Positions 17,192-24,942 of a stretch of DNA of 38,281 nt are shown here, one piece after another; positions within the stretch are counted from its first letter, which is position 1; each line of letters starts with the position of its first letter. A model generated the notes under the pieces. The model searched no databases, was not told where the DNA came from, and saw only the letters and a program-made list of their open reading frames with translations. A program made the position numbers and the translations under genes. The DNA is from Prevotellaceae bacterium (GTDB lineage: Bacteria > Bacteroidota > Bacteroidia > Bacteroidales > Bacteroidaceae): NCBI GenBank assembly GCA_028723455.1, contig JAQYEW010000009.1, positions 1 to 38,281 of the forward strand, given 5' to 3'.

Positions 17192-18010
17192 TTATAGCTT
17201 GTAAACGGTGTCCTTGACACGTTCGGCCCATTGGAGTGGCGTCTGGCTGTTGTCGAATGTCTGCCAAGGGATGGGTTTCCCTATGCGTAGGGTGAAATGG
17301 CTGCCCTGTGCCCGGTACATTTCGTCGGGCAGCAGCGCCATGGCCAGGTTGGGCAGGTGAAGCCGTTTGCACCAGCGTGCCACACGGTAGAAACGGGGAC
17401 TGTTCTGCGCGATGAAGTGAATGGGCACGACGTCGCGCCGGTGCTGGCGGCTGAGGTGGATAAAACTCTTCTTCCATGGCGGGTCGCTTACCTTTCCGTC
17501 GTCTTGGAGTCGGCTGCAAAGGCCGGCGGGGAAGAGGATGGCATGGCGCTTGCCTTGAAAGGCCTGAGCAATGAGGCGTGAGCTTTCGCGGCTTTGACGT
17601 CCGATCTTGTTGGTGGGCACACACAGGGGTGCCAGTCCACGGAGGTTCATCAGGAGGTCGTTGACCAGATAGACGATCTCTCCGTCGTATTCCTGCCCCA
17701 GCACGCTTCCCAGGGCAACGCCGTCAATGGCTCCCAGCGGGTGGTTGCTTGCGAAAATATAGGAACGGCCGTCATGGGGCAGGTTTTCGCGTCCCTCGAC
17801 ACTGATGCTTACGCCCAGATATTCCATGGTCCCCGTGCAGAAATCCACGCCCTGACGCCCCTGGCGCAGGTAGGTGTTGATGAAATCCTGATGGATGAAA
17901 TCACGCAGCCGGTGCAGCAGGAAACGAGGAACGCACCAGGACCAGCGACCCAGACGTTTGAGAATAATGTCTTCTATGTCGATTTCGTAGGGGGAAGGGT
18001 TAGCAGGCAT
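17192..18010 (-). CDS. glsA: Glycine-lipid O-acyltransferase (GlsA-like, PlsC family)
   Basis: This 272-residue PlsC-type acyltransferase would add the second acyl chain to the hydroxyl of the lyso-glycine lipid made by GlsB. The catalytic motif is SNHPLGAIDG (His90, Asp96). The His-Asp spacing is one residue longer than the classical HxxxxD, with a Pro-Leu-Gly that recurs in this subgroup. Later acyltransferase motifs are ILFPAGLCSR near 174 and DVVPIHF near 204. There is no obvious transmembrane segment, so association with the inner membrane is likely peripheral. The gene lies between the small secreted protein (10 bases upstream) and glsB (7 bases downstream). Confidence 0.85.
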   Translation of the reverse strand: MPANPSPYEIDIEDIILKRLGRWSWCVPRFLLHRLRDFIHQDFINTYLRQGRQGVDFCTGTMEYLGVSISVEGRENLPHDGRSYIFASNHPLGAIDGVALGSVLGQEYDGEIVYLVNDLLMNLRGLAPLCVPTNKIGRQSRESSRLIAQAFQGKRHAILFPAGLCSRLQDDGKVSDPPWKKSFIHLSRQHRRDVVPIHFIAQNSPRFYRVARWCKRLHLPNLAMALLPDEMYRAQGSHFTLRIGKPIPWQTFDNSQTPLQWAERVKDTVYKL

Positions 18011-18020
18011 CGTGCAGTGC

Positions 18021-18395
18021 TTAATTGATCTGAATGTTTCGGTTGTTGATGCGGTATCTGCCCCGGGGCAGGCCTGTTACCCAATTGGTGCCGGGACGCA
18101 GCTGGCAGGTCAGGTAAAGCGCGCCTCTGTCCGTGAAGATAGGCAGGATCTGCTTTTTCTTGCTTCTGATCATCAGGCTGTTCCCTTTTACGGAAAGTTG
18201 GATGGGATAGGGGCTTGTGGCGCCGTTTCGGATCTTTATCTCGTTCCATGTGGGAACCACATCCTTGACAATCACACTGTCAGTAACATGCTGGCGGCGT
18301 GATGACTGCTGTTGGGCATCGGCATGCACCAGAAGGGGCATTGCCAAAAAGGCCATGCCGAGAGCCATCAATATGGTTTGCTTCTTGCGCATCAT
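18021..18395 (-). CDS. Small secreted protein of unknown function
   Basis: I do not recognise this 124-residue protein. Its N-terminus has a signal peptide (MMRKK, a hydrophobic stretch to about residue 22, then VHADA), with no lipobox cysteine. The mature part of about 98 residues is basic and rich in beta-prone stretches: WNEIKIRNG, PIQLSVKGNSLMIRSKKKQILPIF, then a proline/glycine turn and LPRGRYRINNRNIQIN at the very end. That looks like a small all-beta periplasmic or surface domain. It is the first gene of the run leading into glsA and glsB, and has a strong promoter, so it may be co-expressed with the glycine-lipid genes. Confidence 0.7.
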   Translation of the reverse strand: MMRKKQTILMALGMAFLAMPLLVHADAQQQSSRRQHVTDSVIVKDVVPTWNEIKIRNGATSPYPIQLSVKGNSLMIRSKKKQILPIFTDRGALYLTCQLRPGTNWVTGLPRGRYRINNRNIQIN

Positions 18396-18431
18396 GATTG
18401 TCTATTTTAATAATAGGTGTAATTACAACTA

Positions 18432-18463
18432 CAAAATTAGTTTTTTTTAATGAAGAGAGCAAA
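18432..18463 (-). promoter_or_regulatory. Promoter of the small secreted protein-glsA-glsB operon
   Basis: On the minus strand TTTG (18463-18460), a 20-base spacer containing an A-run, and TAATTTTG (18439-18432) match both Bacteroidota elements. The predicted leader is about 30 bases. Confidence 0.85.
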
Positions 18464-18493
18464 TCAGCGAGACAAAAATTACATTATTTGTGC

Positions 18494-19204
18494 TTATAAT
18501 TTATCTTTTTTCTCCATGGCCTTGCTCTCCTGTTCAACGATAGCCCTGAGGATACGGATATCGGAGAGCGGACGGTCATTGCTGTCCGTGGGCTTGCCTT
18601 GAATCTCCTTGACCACGTTCATTCCCTCGGTTACCTGGCCGAAGAGGGTGTATTGCCCGTCCAGGTGAGGCGTGCCTCCGTACTGTTCGTATTGATTCAT
18701 CATTTCGGCCGTCATTTCTATACCCTTTTCTGCCAGCCTGTCGCGTTGTTCGCGAAGCGTTTTTGGGCTCCATGTCCGCCCCCAAACGATGTAGAATTGG
18801 CTGCCGCTGCTGCGCCATTGGGGATTCGCCTCATCGCCTTCTCGGGCAGCTCCGACCATTCCCCTAAGATGATAGTAATAAGGGAATTGTATCTCTGCGG
18901 GGAGGGTGTATCCGATGTCTCCGTCGCCCAATGGCCGGCCTGGTTGCGCATGGCGTGAGAGGGTGTCGCCCCCTTGGATCATGAAGTCACGGATAACGCG
19001 GTGAAAAAGCACGCCGTCAAAGACGCCCTCGCGTGCCAGGCGGAGGAAATTGTCGCGGTGGATGGGTGTTTCGTCCAGCAAGGCGATACGGATTGTGCCT
19101 GACGTTGTTTCCAGGCGTACCACGGCACGTTTCTCGCGCCGTTTGGCGTGTATGCTGCCAATGCCAACAAGGAGCAGCAGAATCAGAAGGATGTTTTTGC
19201 TCAT
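18494..19204 (-). CDS. Secreted cyclophilin-type peptidyl-prolyl isomerase
   Basis: This is a 236-residue cyclophilin that speeds cis-trans isomerisation at proline. An N-terminal hydrophobic signal (MSKNILLILLLLVGIGSIHA) points to the periplasm. The fold motifs are FHRVIRDFMIQGGD (catalytic Arg in FHR), SGSQFYIVWG and LDGQYTLFGQVTEGMNVV. Between the last two is an insertion of about 40 residues, predicted charged and helical, which is common in Bacteroidota relatives. The C-terminus is a Lys/Glu tail. It stands alone on the minus strand with a promoter that ends eight bases from the ATG. Confidence 0.93.
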   Translation of the reverse strand: MSKNILLILLLLVGIGSIHAKRREKRAVVRLETTSGTIRIALLDETPIHRDNFLRLAREGVFDGVLFHRVIRDFMIQGGDTLSRHAQPGRPLGDGDIGYTLPAEIQFPYYYHLRGMVGAAREGDEANPQWRSSGSQFYIVWGRTWSPKTLREQRDRLAEKGIEMTAEMMNQYEQYGGTPHLDGQYTLFGQVTEGMNVVKEIQGKPTDSNDRPLSDIRILRAIVEQESKAMEKKDKL

Positions 19205-19212
19205 GATATGTG

Positions 19213-19220
19213 CAAAGATA
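19213..19220 (-). promoter_or_regulatory. Promoter -7 element of the cyclophilin gene
   Basis: On the minus strand TATCTTTG ends eight bases before the ATG. A TTTG further upstream (19247-19244) has a 23-base spacer, slightly long. The transcript would have a leader of only a few bases. Confidence 0.7.
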
Positions 19221-19353
19221 GTGGTTTATTTTCAAAGTGCAAGCAAAACGGTCTGTATTCTTACATTTTGTATTTTTCAAAAGGCAGTTTTCGGGTACTT
19301 TCCGCGAAGAGACCTTCTTCCGACCGAGATTTTCTTGATTCTTTATTTGTTTG

Positions 19354-19373
19354 TTTTTCAATAAATTGAAAAA
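19354..19373. repeat. Perfect palindrome in the pre-rsmH region
   Basis: TTTTTCAAT and ATTGAAAAA are exact inverted repeats around a 2-base centre. It could be an operator-like site or a weak bidirectional hairpin. It is too AT-rich to be a strong terminator. Confidence 0.5.
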
Positions 19374-19760
19374 ATCCGGAAGTTGTCGGGATGATGTTTA
19401 TCTGCGCTAATAGGGGTTTGGAGCCGTCGTGTAATACGCAAAACCGATAAAAAACAAGCGGATAATTGTCCGAAACCATATAGAAGATTTGTCCAAAACA
19501 AGTATATGATTTGAAAAAGTTTCTCCGGGAATCTAAAAAAACACCTCATGGGCTGCGTTTTCTTACCGGATGGTTGTCGGGCGGGCAGGTTTTCGGAGTA
19601 GCAGATTGCTATCAAAATGCCGTGGTCCTAATCATTTTGTTATTCCTGTGTTTCGCTGCCAGGGGCGTGCGTAACAAACTTTGTTTGCGTCTTCCGGCGC
19701 ATTTGTGAAAAGGAGTGAAATTTTTATTTGCATAATAAGGTAAGCAAGCTCTTTTTTTTG

Positions 19761-19768
19761 TACCTTTG
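19761..19768 (+). promoter_or_regulatory. Candidate promoter of the dcw cluster
   Basis: TACCTTTG matches TAnnTTTG and follows a T8 run. The -33 TTTG is not at the usual distance (the nearest lies 30 bases upstream). The predicted start is near 19773, which supports the ATG at 19795 rather than 19777 for rsmH. Confidence 0.65.
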
Positions 19769-19794
19769 AAGCCTAAATGTGTCATAACGAAATT

Positions 19795-20715
19795 ATGTCC
19801 CAAGAAACCTATCACATCCCCGTCTTGCTCTCCGAAACAGTGGACGGACTGAATATCCGCCCCGACGGTGTGTATGCCGACCTCACCTTTGGTGGGGGAG
19901 GGCACAGCCGTGAAATCCTGAAACGCTTGGGACCGACGGGACATCTGTATGGTTTTGACCAGGATCTGGATGCCATGAAGGGTGCTTTTCGGGACGGGCG
20001 CTTTACCTTTGTGCGCAGCAATTTCCGCTTTCTGGAAAATTGGATGCAGTATTACGGCCAGGAGGAAGGCGTTGATGGCGTGCTGGCGGACTTGGGTGTC
20101 AGCAGTCATCACTTCGACGAGGCCGAACGGGGCTTCAGTTTCCGCTTCGATGCCCCCTTGGATATGCGCATGAACCAAAAGGCGGGCCGCAGCGCGGCCG
20201 CAGTGGTGAACGAATATGCCGAGGAGTCGCTGGCGGACATCCTGTACCTCTATGGCGAACTGAAGCAAGGCAGGCGTTTGGCGTCCGCCATCGTGAAGGC
20301 ACGTCAGGCAGCGCCCTTGCGCACGACGGGCGAGCTGGCCGATGCCGTGCGTCCCATTTTGGGGCGCGAGCGTGAGAAGAAGGATCTGGCCAAGGTGTTT
20401 CAGGCCTTGCGCATAGAGGTAAACGACGAGATGCACGTCCTCAGGGAAATGCTGGAGGCGGCTGTGCGGGTCCTGAAACCCGGAGGGCGTCTGGTGGTTC
20501 TCACCTATCACAGCCTGGAGGACCGTCTGGTGAAGAACATGATGAAAACAGGTAACCTGGAGGGACGCGTGCAGCAGGATATGTTTGGACGTGTGCTAAG
20601 TCCCTTGCGACCTTTGGGCAAGGTGATTCTGCCCGGTGAGCGTGAGCAACTGGATAATCCCCGCAGCAGAAGCGCGAAACTGCGCATTGCGGAAAAGAAG
20701 GAGGCGGAGGCATGA
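19795..20715 (+). CDS. rsmH: 16S rRNA (cytosine-1402-N4)-methyltransferase
   Basis: RsmH (formerly MraW) methylates C1402 of 16S rRNA. From the chosen start it has 306 residues. Motif I for SAM binding is LTFGGGGHS, followed by GFDQDLDAM and VLADLGVSSHHFDEAERGFSFRFDAPLDMRMN. The C-terminus has LKPGGRLVVLTYHSLEDRLVK. The in-frame ATG at 19777 would add six residues but leaves almost no leader after the promoter. The stop overlaps the ftsL start (ATGA). This is the first recognisable gene of the dcw cluster here. mraZ is not upstream. Confidence 0.95.
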   Translation: MSQETYHIPVLLSETVDGLNIRPDGVYADLTFGGGGHSREILKRLGPTGHLYGFDQDLDAMKGAFRDGRFTFVRSNFRFLENWMQYYGQEEGVDGVLADLGVSSHHFDEAERGFSFRFDAPLDMRMNQKAGRSAAAVVNEYAEESLADILYLYGELKQGRRLASAIVKARQAAPLRTTGELADAVRPILGREREKKDLAKVFQALRIEVNDEMHVLREMLEAAVRVLKPGGRLVVLTYHSLEDRLVKNMMKTGNLEGRVQQDMFGRVLSPLRPLGKVILPGEREQLDNPRSRSAKLRIAEKKEAEA

Positions 20716-21155
20716 AGGAAATAGAAAGCAAAAAGACAAAGGAATCCCCCAAAAGGAAACGCTTCGGATGGCTCACGCGCCAGTTGCAGTTCGTCGTATC
20801 GAGCGATGCCGAGAGTGAAGATCCCGACGAGAACATGCGCGACCTGCTGCGCCACATTGACGGTGCGTGGGTGCGCAGGCAGATGCGATGGGTGGCGTTG
20901 ATGTTTGTCTTTGCCATGCTCAGCATCACCAATGGCTATATTACCCAAACCTTGCAGATGAAGCGCAATGCGCTGAAGAACGAAGTGGAGGATTATGCCT
21001 TCCGCTCGCTTACGCGTAGCAGCCAGCTGACACGCGAAACACGTCAGAGCCTGATCGAGGACCGTCTGAAGGCCAACGGCGACAGCACGTTGACTCCTAC
21101 GCCCGATGCCCCGTTCTTGATTGAAAGAGATGGAAAACAAGATGAAGGAGAATAA
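20712..21155 (+). CDS. ftsL: FtsL-like cell division protein
   Basis: This 147-residue bitopic membrane protein has a basic, charged cytoplasmic N-terminus, a single transmembrane segment near residues 60-80 (ALMFVFAMLSITNGYI), and a short periplasmic helix likely to be a coiled coil (LQMKRNALKNEVEDYAFRS). It acts with FtsQ and FtsB-type partners to activate FtsWI. FtsL sequences are poorly conserved, so the call rests mainly on topology and its place between rsmH and ftsI. The cytoplasmic part is longer than in E. coli. Start and stop overlap both neighbours, suggesting coupled translation. Confidence 0.85.
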   Translation: MKEIESKKTKESPKRKRFGWLTRQLQFVVSSDAESEDPDENMRDLLRHIDGAWVRRQMRWVALMFVFAMLSITNGYITQTLQMKRNALKNEVEDYAFRSLTRSSQLTRETRQSLIEDRLKANGDSTLTPTPDAPFLIERDGKQDEGE

Positions 21156-23349
21156 GAACATAGTAAAACCACGCAAAGGACGCCGTGTGATGAATATGCC
21201 TTTTGGCATGTTTATCATTTTCCTCATCTTCGTGGGTATCGGATTGTATATCCAGCGCACGGCAGCCATGCTCGCTTTTACGCAACGGGAGTATTGGGAG
21301 GTGGTGAAGTCGCGCTTCCAGAAGGACAGCATCACGCTGCCCGCCACGCGTGGCAATATCCTTAGCTGCGACGGGCGTGTGATGGTGGCCTCGCTGCCCG
21401 AGTACCGCATTGCGGCGGACTTCGTGATTATCGACAAGGACTCGGCCCAGCGCGTGAAATGGCAGGCCTACCGCGACAGCATGTGGACCACGAAGCTGGA
21501 CAGCATCGCAGCGGGCCTGGCGCATATCTTCCCCGACATGAAGAAAGAATGGTTCCGCCAGCGTATCCAAGAGGGCAGGCGCAAGGGCAGCCATTCCTGG
21601 CGACTCTATCCGCGTGCCGCCACTTATTTGCAGATGAAAGCCGTGCAGGAACTGCCGCTTTTCCGCGAAGGAACGCGACGCAGCGGACTGATTTGCGAGA
21701 GCAACGCCCAACGCAAGAAGATCTTCGGCTCCTTGGCTGCCCGTACCCTCGGCGATGTCTATGCCGACAGCAATGCCGCCAAGGCCGGATTGGAACTGGT
21801 GTATGACAGCATCCTGCGTGGCTATGACGGATTCTACCACACGGAAAAGGTGCGTAGCCAATGGCTCCGCTTCGTCGACCAGGAACCTCAGAACGGACAC
21901 GACCTGCTGACGACCATCGACATCCGCATGCAGGACATTGCGGAAAAGGCACTCAAGGACAAGCTCTTTGAAATCGAAGGCGCCAAGATTGGCGTGGCCA
22001 TTGTGATGGAGGTGGCAACGGGGGATGTGAAGGCCATCACCAGTCTGAGCCGCACGGCCAGCGGCAATCCGCGCGGCTATGACTTCGTGGAGAACCAGAA
22101 CCACGCCCTCAACGCGCTGTGGGAGCCGGGCTCCACGTTCAAGACGGGCAGCATGATGGTGGCCATGGAGGACGGATACATTACTCCCGAAACGCGTGTG
22201 GATTGCGAACATGGTGTGAAACTGATGTACGGCCGCCGCATGACGGACCACAACAAGAACAAGGGCGGCTACGGCGAACTCACCGTAACGGAGATTCTGG
22301 GACAAAGCTCGAACATCGGCGTGAGCAAGGTCATTGACCAATACTATCACAACCAGCCCGAGAAATACGTACAGGGGCTTTACAACCTGGGCGTGGGCAT
22401 CCCCTTGGGTATGCCTATGGGCGCTGATCCCAGGGTGCGTATGCCCAAGAAGGACACGCACGGCAAGCAGTACCTGAACTGGAGCAATACGGCATTGGCA
22501 TGGATGAGTATCGGATACGAGTCCCTGCTGCCCCCGATATCTACGCTTACCTTCTACAACGCCATTGCCAACAACGGGCGGATGGTGCGTCCGCGCTTCG
22601 TAAAGGCGGAATTGGAGGACGGCCGGGTGGTGCGCGAATTTCCCGTGCATGTGATCAAGGAGCGTATCTGTAGCCAGAAAACCCTCAACAACATCCGGAT
22701 GATTCTGGAGAAGGTGGTCAGTGAGGGGCTGGGCAAAAAGGCAGGCAACCGGAAATTCAAGGTGAGCGGCAAGACGGGTACGGCGCAGGTGGCGGAGAAC
22801 GGCAGCTATGCAGGACGTAATTATATGGTCAGCTTCTGTGGCTATTTCCCCTCCGATGCGCCTAAGTACAGCTGTATCGTCTGCATCTATGCACATACGG
22901 CCATTCCTTCCGGTGGCGGGCAGTGCGGTCCTGTGTTCCGCCGTATCAGCCAACTGGTGATGAACGACGGCGAAGGACGCACGCCCGATGAGGCCAGCGA
23001 CAGCACCAGCGTGTTCCATCCCAGCGTGAGCAGTGGCGACATGAACGAAACGCGCCGCCTGATGCGGCACATGGGCCTCTCGTGGAACGAGGCCGACAAG
23101 GCTCCTGCCGACTGGGGGTTCGTGGAGGAGGATACCCTGCCCGGCCGGCCGCTGAGAATGCACACCCGGAAATTGAATACGGACCTTATCCCCGACGTGC
23201 GCGGCATGGGAGCCAAGGATGCCGTCGCTGCCCTACAGCGATGCAGGCAGAGAGTGCGCCTGCGCGGCCGCGGCCGTGTCTATGAGCAAAGCGTGCCTGC
23301 CGGTGCCAAGGCGGTGGCGGGGAAAACGGTAACAATCAGTCTGAGATAA
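21130..23349 (+). CDS. ftsI: Septal penicillin-binding protein FtsI (PBP3) with PASTA domain
   Basis: FtsI is the septal peptidoglycan transpeptidase working with FtsW. The protein has about 739 residues. The N-terminal transmembrane anchor is near 25-45 (MFIIFLIFVGIGLYI). The non-catalytic dimerisation domain contains TRGNILSCDGRVM. The transpeptidase motifs are STFK (WEPGSTFKTG), SSN (GQSSNIGVSK) and KTGT (VSGKTGTAQV). The last 60 residues form a PASTA-like domain (IPDVRGMGAKDAVAAL), common in Bacteroidota FtsI. Start alternatives are ATG at 21130 or 21142 and TTG at 21121, all overlapping ftsL. I cannot choose firmly. Confidence 0.95.
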   Translation: MENKMKENKNIVKPRKGRRVMNMPFGMFIIFLIFVGIGLYIQRTAAMLAFTQREYWEVVKSRFQKDSITLPATRGNILSCDGRVMVASLPEYRIAADFVIIDKDSAQRVKWQAYRDSMWTTKLDSIAAGLAHIFPDMKKEWFRQRIQEGRRKGSHSWRLYPRAATYLQMKAVQELPLFREGTRRSGLICESNAQRKKIFGSLAARTLGDVYADSNAAKAGLELVYDSILRGYDGFYHTEKVRSQWLRFVDQEPQNGHDLLTTIDIRMQDIAEKALKDKLFEIEGAKIGVAIVMEVATGDVKAITSLSRTASGNPRGYDFVENQNHALNALWEPGSTFKTGSMMVAMEDGYITPETRVDCEHGVKLMYGRRMTDHNKNKGGYGELTVTEILGQSSNIGVSKVIDQYYHNQPEKYVQGLYNLGVGIPLGMPMGADPRVRMPKKDTHGKQYLNWSNTALAWMSIGYESLLPPISTLTFYNAIANNGRMVRPRFVKAELEDGRVVREFPVHVIKERICSQKTLNNIRMILEKVVSEGLGKKAGNRKFKVSGKTGTAQVAENGSYAGRNYMVSFCGYFPSDAPKYSCIVCIYAHTAIPSGGGQCGPVFRRISQLVMNDGEGRTPDEASDSTSVFHPSVSSGDMNETRRLMRHMGLSWNEADKAPADWGFVEEDTLPGRPLRMHTRKLNTDLIPDVRGMGAKDAVAALQRCRQRVRLRGRGRVYEQSVPAGAKAVAGKTVTISLR

Positions 23350-23377
23350 ACATACCTAAAAGAAACCAAATTATACA

Positions 23378-24838
23378 ATGGATTTAAGACTACTCATTGA
23401 ACATACGAATCCCACGCAGGTGGTGGGCCCCGATGATATTGACCTTACGGGCATCGAAATCGATTCACGCCGGATTCAGGCCGGCAATATCTTTGTTGCC
23501 TTGCGCGGCACGCAAACCGACGGCCATGACTATATTCCCAAGGCATTGGAGAATGGTGCCATCGCCATTGCCTGCGAGGAACTGCCCGCGGAGATGCAGG
23601 AGGGGGTAACCTATATCCGCTATGCCAACACCAACGATGTCGTGGGCCTGCTGGCCACGCGCCTGATGGGTAATCCTTCGCATCGCATGAAGTTAGTGGG
23701 CGTTACGGGCACCAATGGCAAGACTACGATCGCCACACTGCTCTACAACGTGTTTCGCCGCCTGGGATATCGGGTGGGCCTGTGCAGCACGGTATGCAAT
23801 TACATCGACGATGAGCCTGTAACGACGGAAGTTACCACGCCCGACCCCATCACCCTGAACCGTTTGCTTCAGCGTATGGCAGAGGCCGGCTGCGAATATG
23901 CCTTTATGGAGGTCAGCAGCCACAGCGTGGCTCAGAAACGTATCGGAGGCTTGCGCTTTACGGGCGGCGTGTTCACCAATCTGACACGCGACCATCTGGA
24001 TTATCATGGTACCTTCGAGGCTTACCGTGATGCGAAGAAGGGTTTCTTCGATATGCTGCCCCAGCAGGCTTTTGCCGTAACCAATGCGGATGACCGCAAT
24101 GGTATGTTCCTGGTTCAGAACACCGAGGCACGTGTGCTTACTTACAGTCTCCGTCAGGAGGCGGACTATAAGGCAAAGATTCTGGAGGAAAGCTTCGAGG
24201 GCATGCACTTGGAGATGGACGCACAGGAGGTGTATGTGCAGTTCGTAGGCCGTTTCAATGCCAGCAACCTGCTGGCTGTCTATGCCGCCGCCATGGCTTT
24301 GGGACGTAAGAAGGAAGAGGTGCTGGTGGCGCTGAGCGCCATGAAACCCGTGAACGGACGTTTTGAGACCATCCGGTCGAACAACGGTGTTACCGCCATC
24401 GTGGACTATGCCCACACGCCCGATGCCCTGGTGAATGTCCTGCAAACCATCAACGAGGTACTCAAGGGGCGTGGACAATGCTGGACGGTATGTGGAGCAG
24501 GCGGAAACCGCGACAAGGGCAAGCGCCCGCTGATGGCTTTGGAGGCTGTCAGAAACAGCGACCGTGTGATCATTACCAGTGATAACCCACGTTTCGAGGA
24601 CCCGCAGGAAATCATCAATGACATGCTGGCAGGCCTGACGGACGAACAGCGGCGGCAGGTTCTCTCCATCGTGGACCGTCGGGAGGCAATTCGCACGGCA
24701 TGTATGCTGGCGCAGAAGGGCGACGTAATCCTGGTGGCCGGTAAAGGACATGAGGACTATCAGATCATCCAAGGCGTGAAGCACCATTTCGATGACCACG
24801 AGATCATCCGCGAGTGCTTTGGCCTCACCACTCACTAA
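23378..24838 (+). CDS. murE: UDP-MurNAc-tripeptide synthetase (meso-DAP adding)
   Basis: MurE adds the third amino acid to UDP-MurNAc-dipeptide. The 486-residue protein has the three Mur-ligase domains: an N-terminal UDP-binding part with [19 protein letters not shown], the ATP loop GTNGKTTIA (near 111), TRDHLDYHG and the carbamylated-lysine region, and the C-terminal part with [20 protein letters not shown] and SDNPRFEDP. The DNPR motif is the known meso-diaminopimelate specificity signature (DNPA-type sites take lysine), matching dapB in the window. The last four residues (LTTH) and the stop are encoded inside the tandem heptamer array that runs on to mraY. Confidence 0.96.
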   Translation: MDLRLLIEHTNPTQVVGPDDIDLTGIEIDSRRIQAGNIFVALRGTQTDGHDYIPKALENGAIAIACEELPAEMQEGVTYIRYANTNDVVGLLATRLMGNPSHRMKLVGVTGTNGKTTIATLLYNVFRRLGYRVGLCSTVCNYIDDEPVTTEVTTPDPITLNRLLQRMAEAGCEYAFMEVSSHSVAQKRIGGLRFTGGVFTNLTRDHLDYHGTFEAYRDAKKGFFDMLPQQAFAVTNADDRNGMFLVQNTEARVLTYSLRQEADYKAKILEESFEGMHLEMDAQEVYVQFVGRFNASNLLAVYAAAMALGRKKEEVLVALSAMKPVNGRFETIRSNNGVTAIVDYAHTPDALVNVLQTINEVLKGRGQCWTVCGAGGNRDKGKRPLMALEAVRNSDRVIITSDNPRFEDPQEIINDMLAGLTDEQRRQVLSIVDRREAIRTACMLAQKGDVILVAGKGHEDYQIIQGVKHHFDDHEIIRECFGLTTH

Positions 24839-24938
24839 TTCACCACTCACTAATTCACCACTCACTACTCACTACTCACTACTCACCACTTACTACTCAC
24901 TACTCACTACTCACTAATTCACTACTCACTACTCACTA
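24824..24938 (+). repeat. G-free 7-base tandem repeat between murE and mraY
   Basis: Sixteen units occur in a row: thirteen 7-base units close to CTCACTA and three 8-base ATTCACYA units. Variation is mainly CTCACTA versus CTCACCA, plus one CTTACTA. The array begins in the murE 3' end (its last four codons and stop) and ends four bases before the mraY ATG. The plus strand contains no G from 24824 to 24942, so the mRNA between the two genes should be unstructured. Confidence 0.95.
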
Positions 24939-24942
24939 ACCA

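Larger units (their letters stand above)
19205..19794. other. Intergenic stretch before the dcw cluster, no recognisable gene
   Basis: This stretch of about 590 bases separates the cyclophilin and rsmH. It holds the two divergent promoters at its ends and a palindrome near 19354. The short frames in it (for example 19511-19708 plus and 19358-19615 minus) show no family resemblance, and none looks like mraZ, which normally precedes rsmH in this cluster. Composition is noticeably more AT-rich and A/T-run rich than the flanking genes. Confidence 0.6.

Noticed and set aside
19511..19708. A 65-codon open frame in the pre-rsmH gap.
   Set aside because: No recognisable domain, no promoter, and it is rich in rare-looking Lys/Leu/Arg; likely chance in an AT-rich interval.
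21097..23163. A 688-codon open frame on the minus strand opposite ftsI.
   Set aside because: It is a mirror of ftsI, whose motifs are unambiguous. The antisense product is His/Val-rich, with no family resemblance. Codon bias keeps the opposite frame open.
24824..24938. The heptamer array as a CRISPR.
   Set aside because: Units are 7-8 bases with no spacers, and no cas genes are present.
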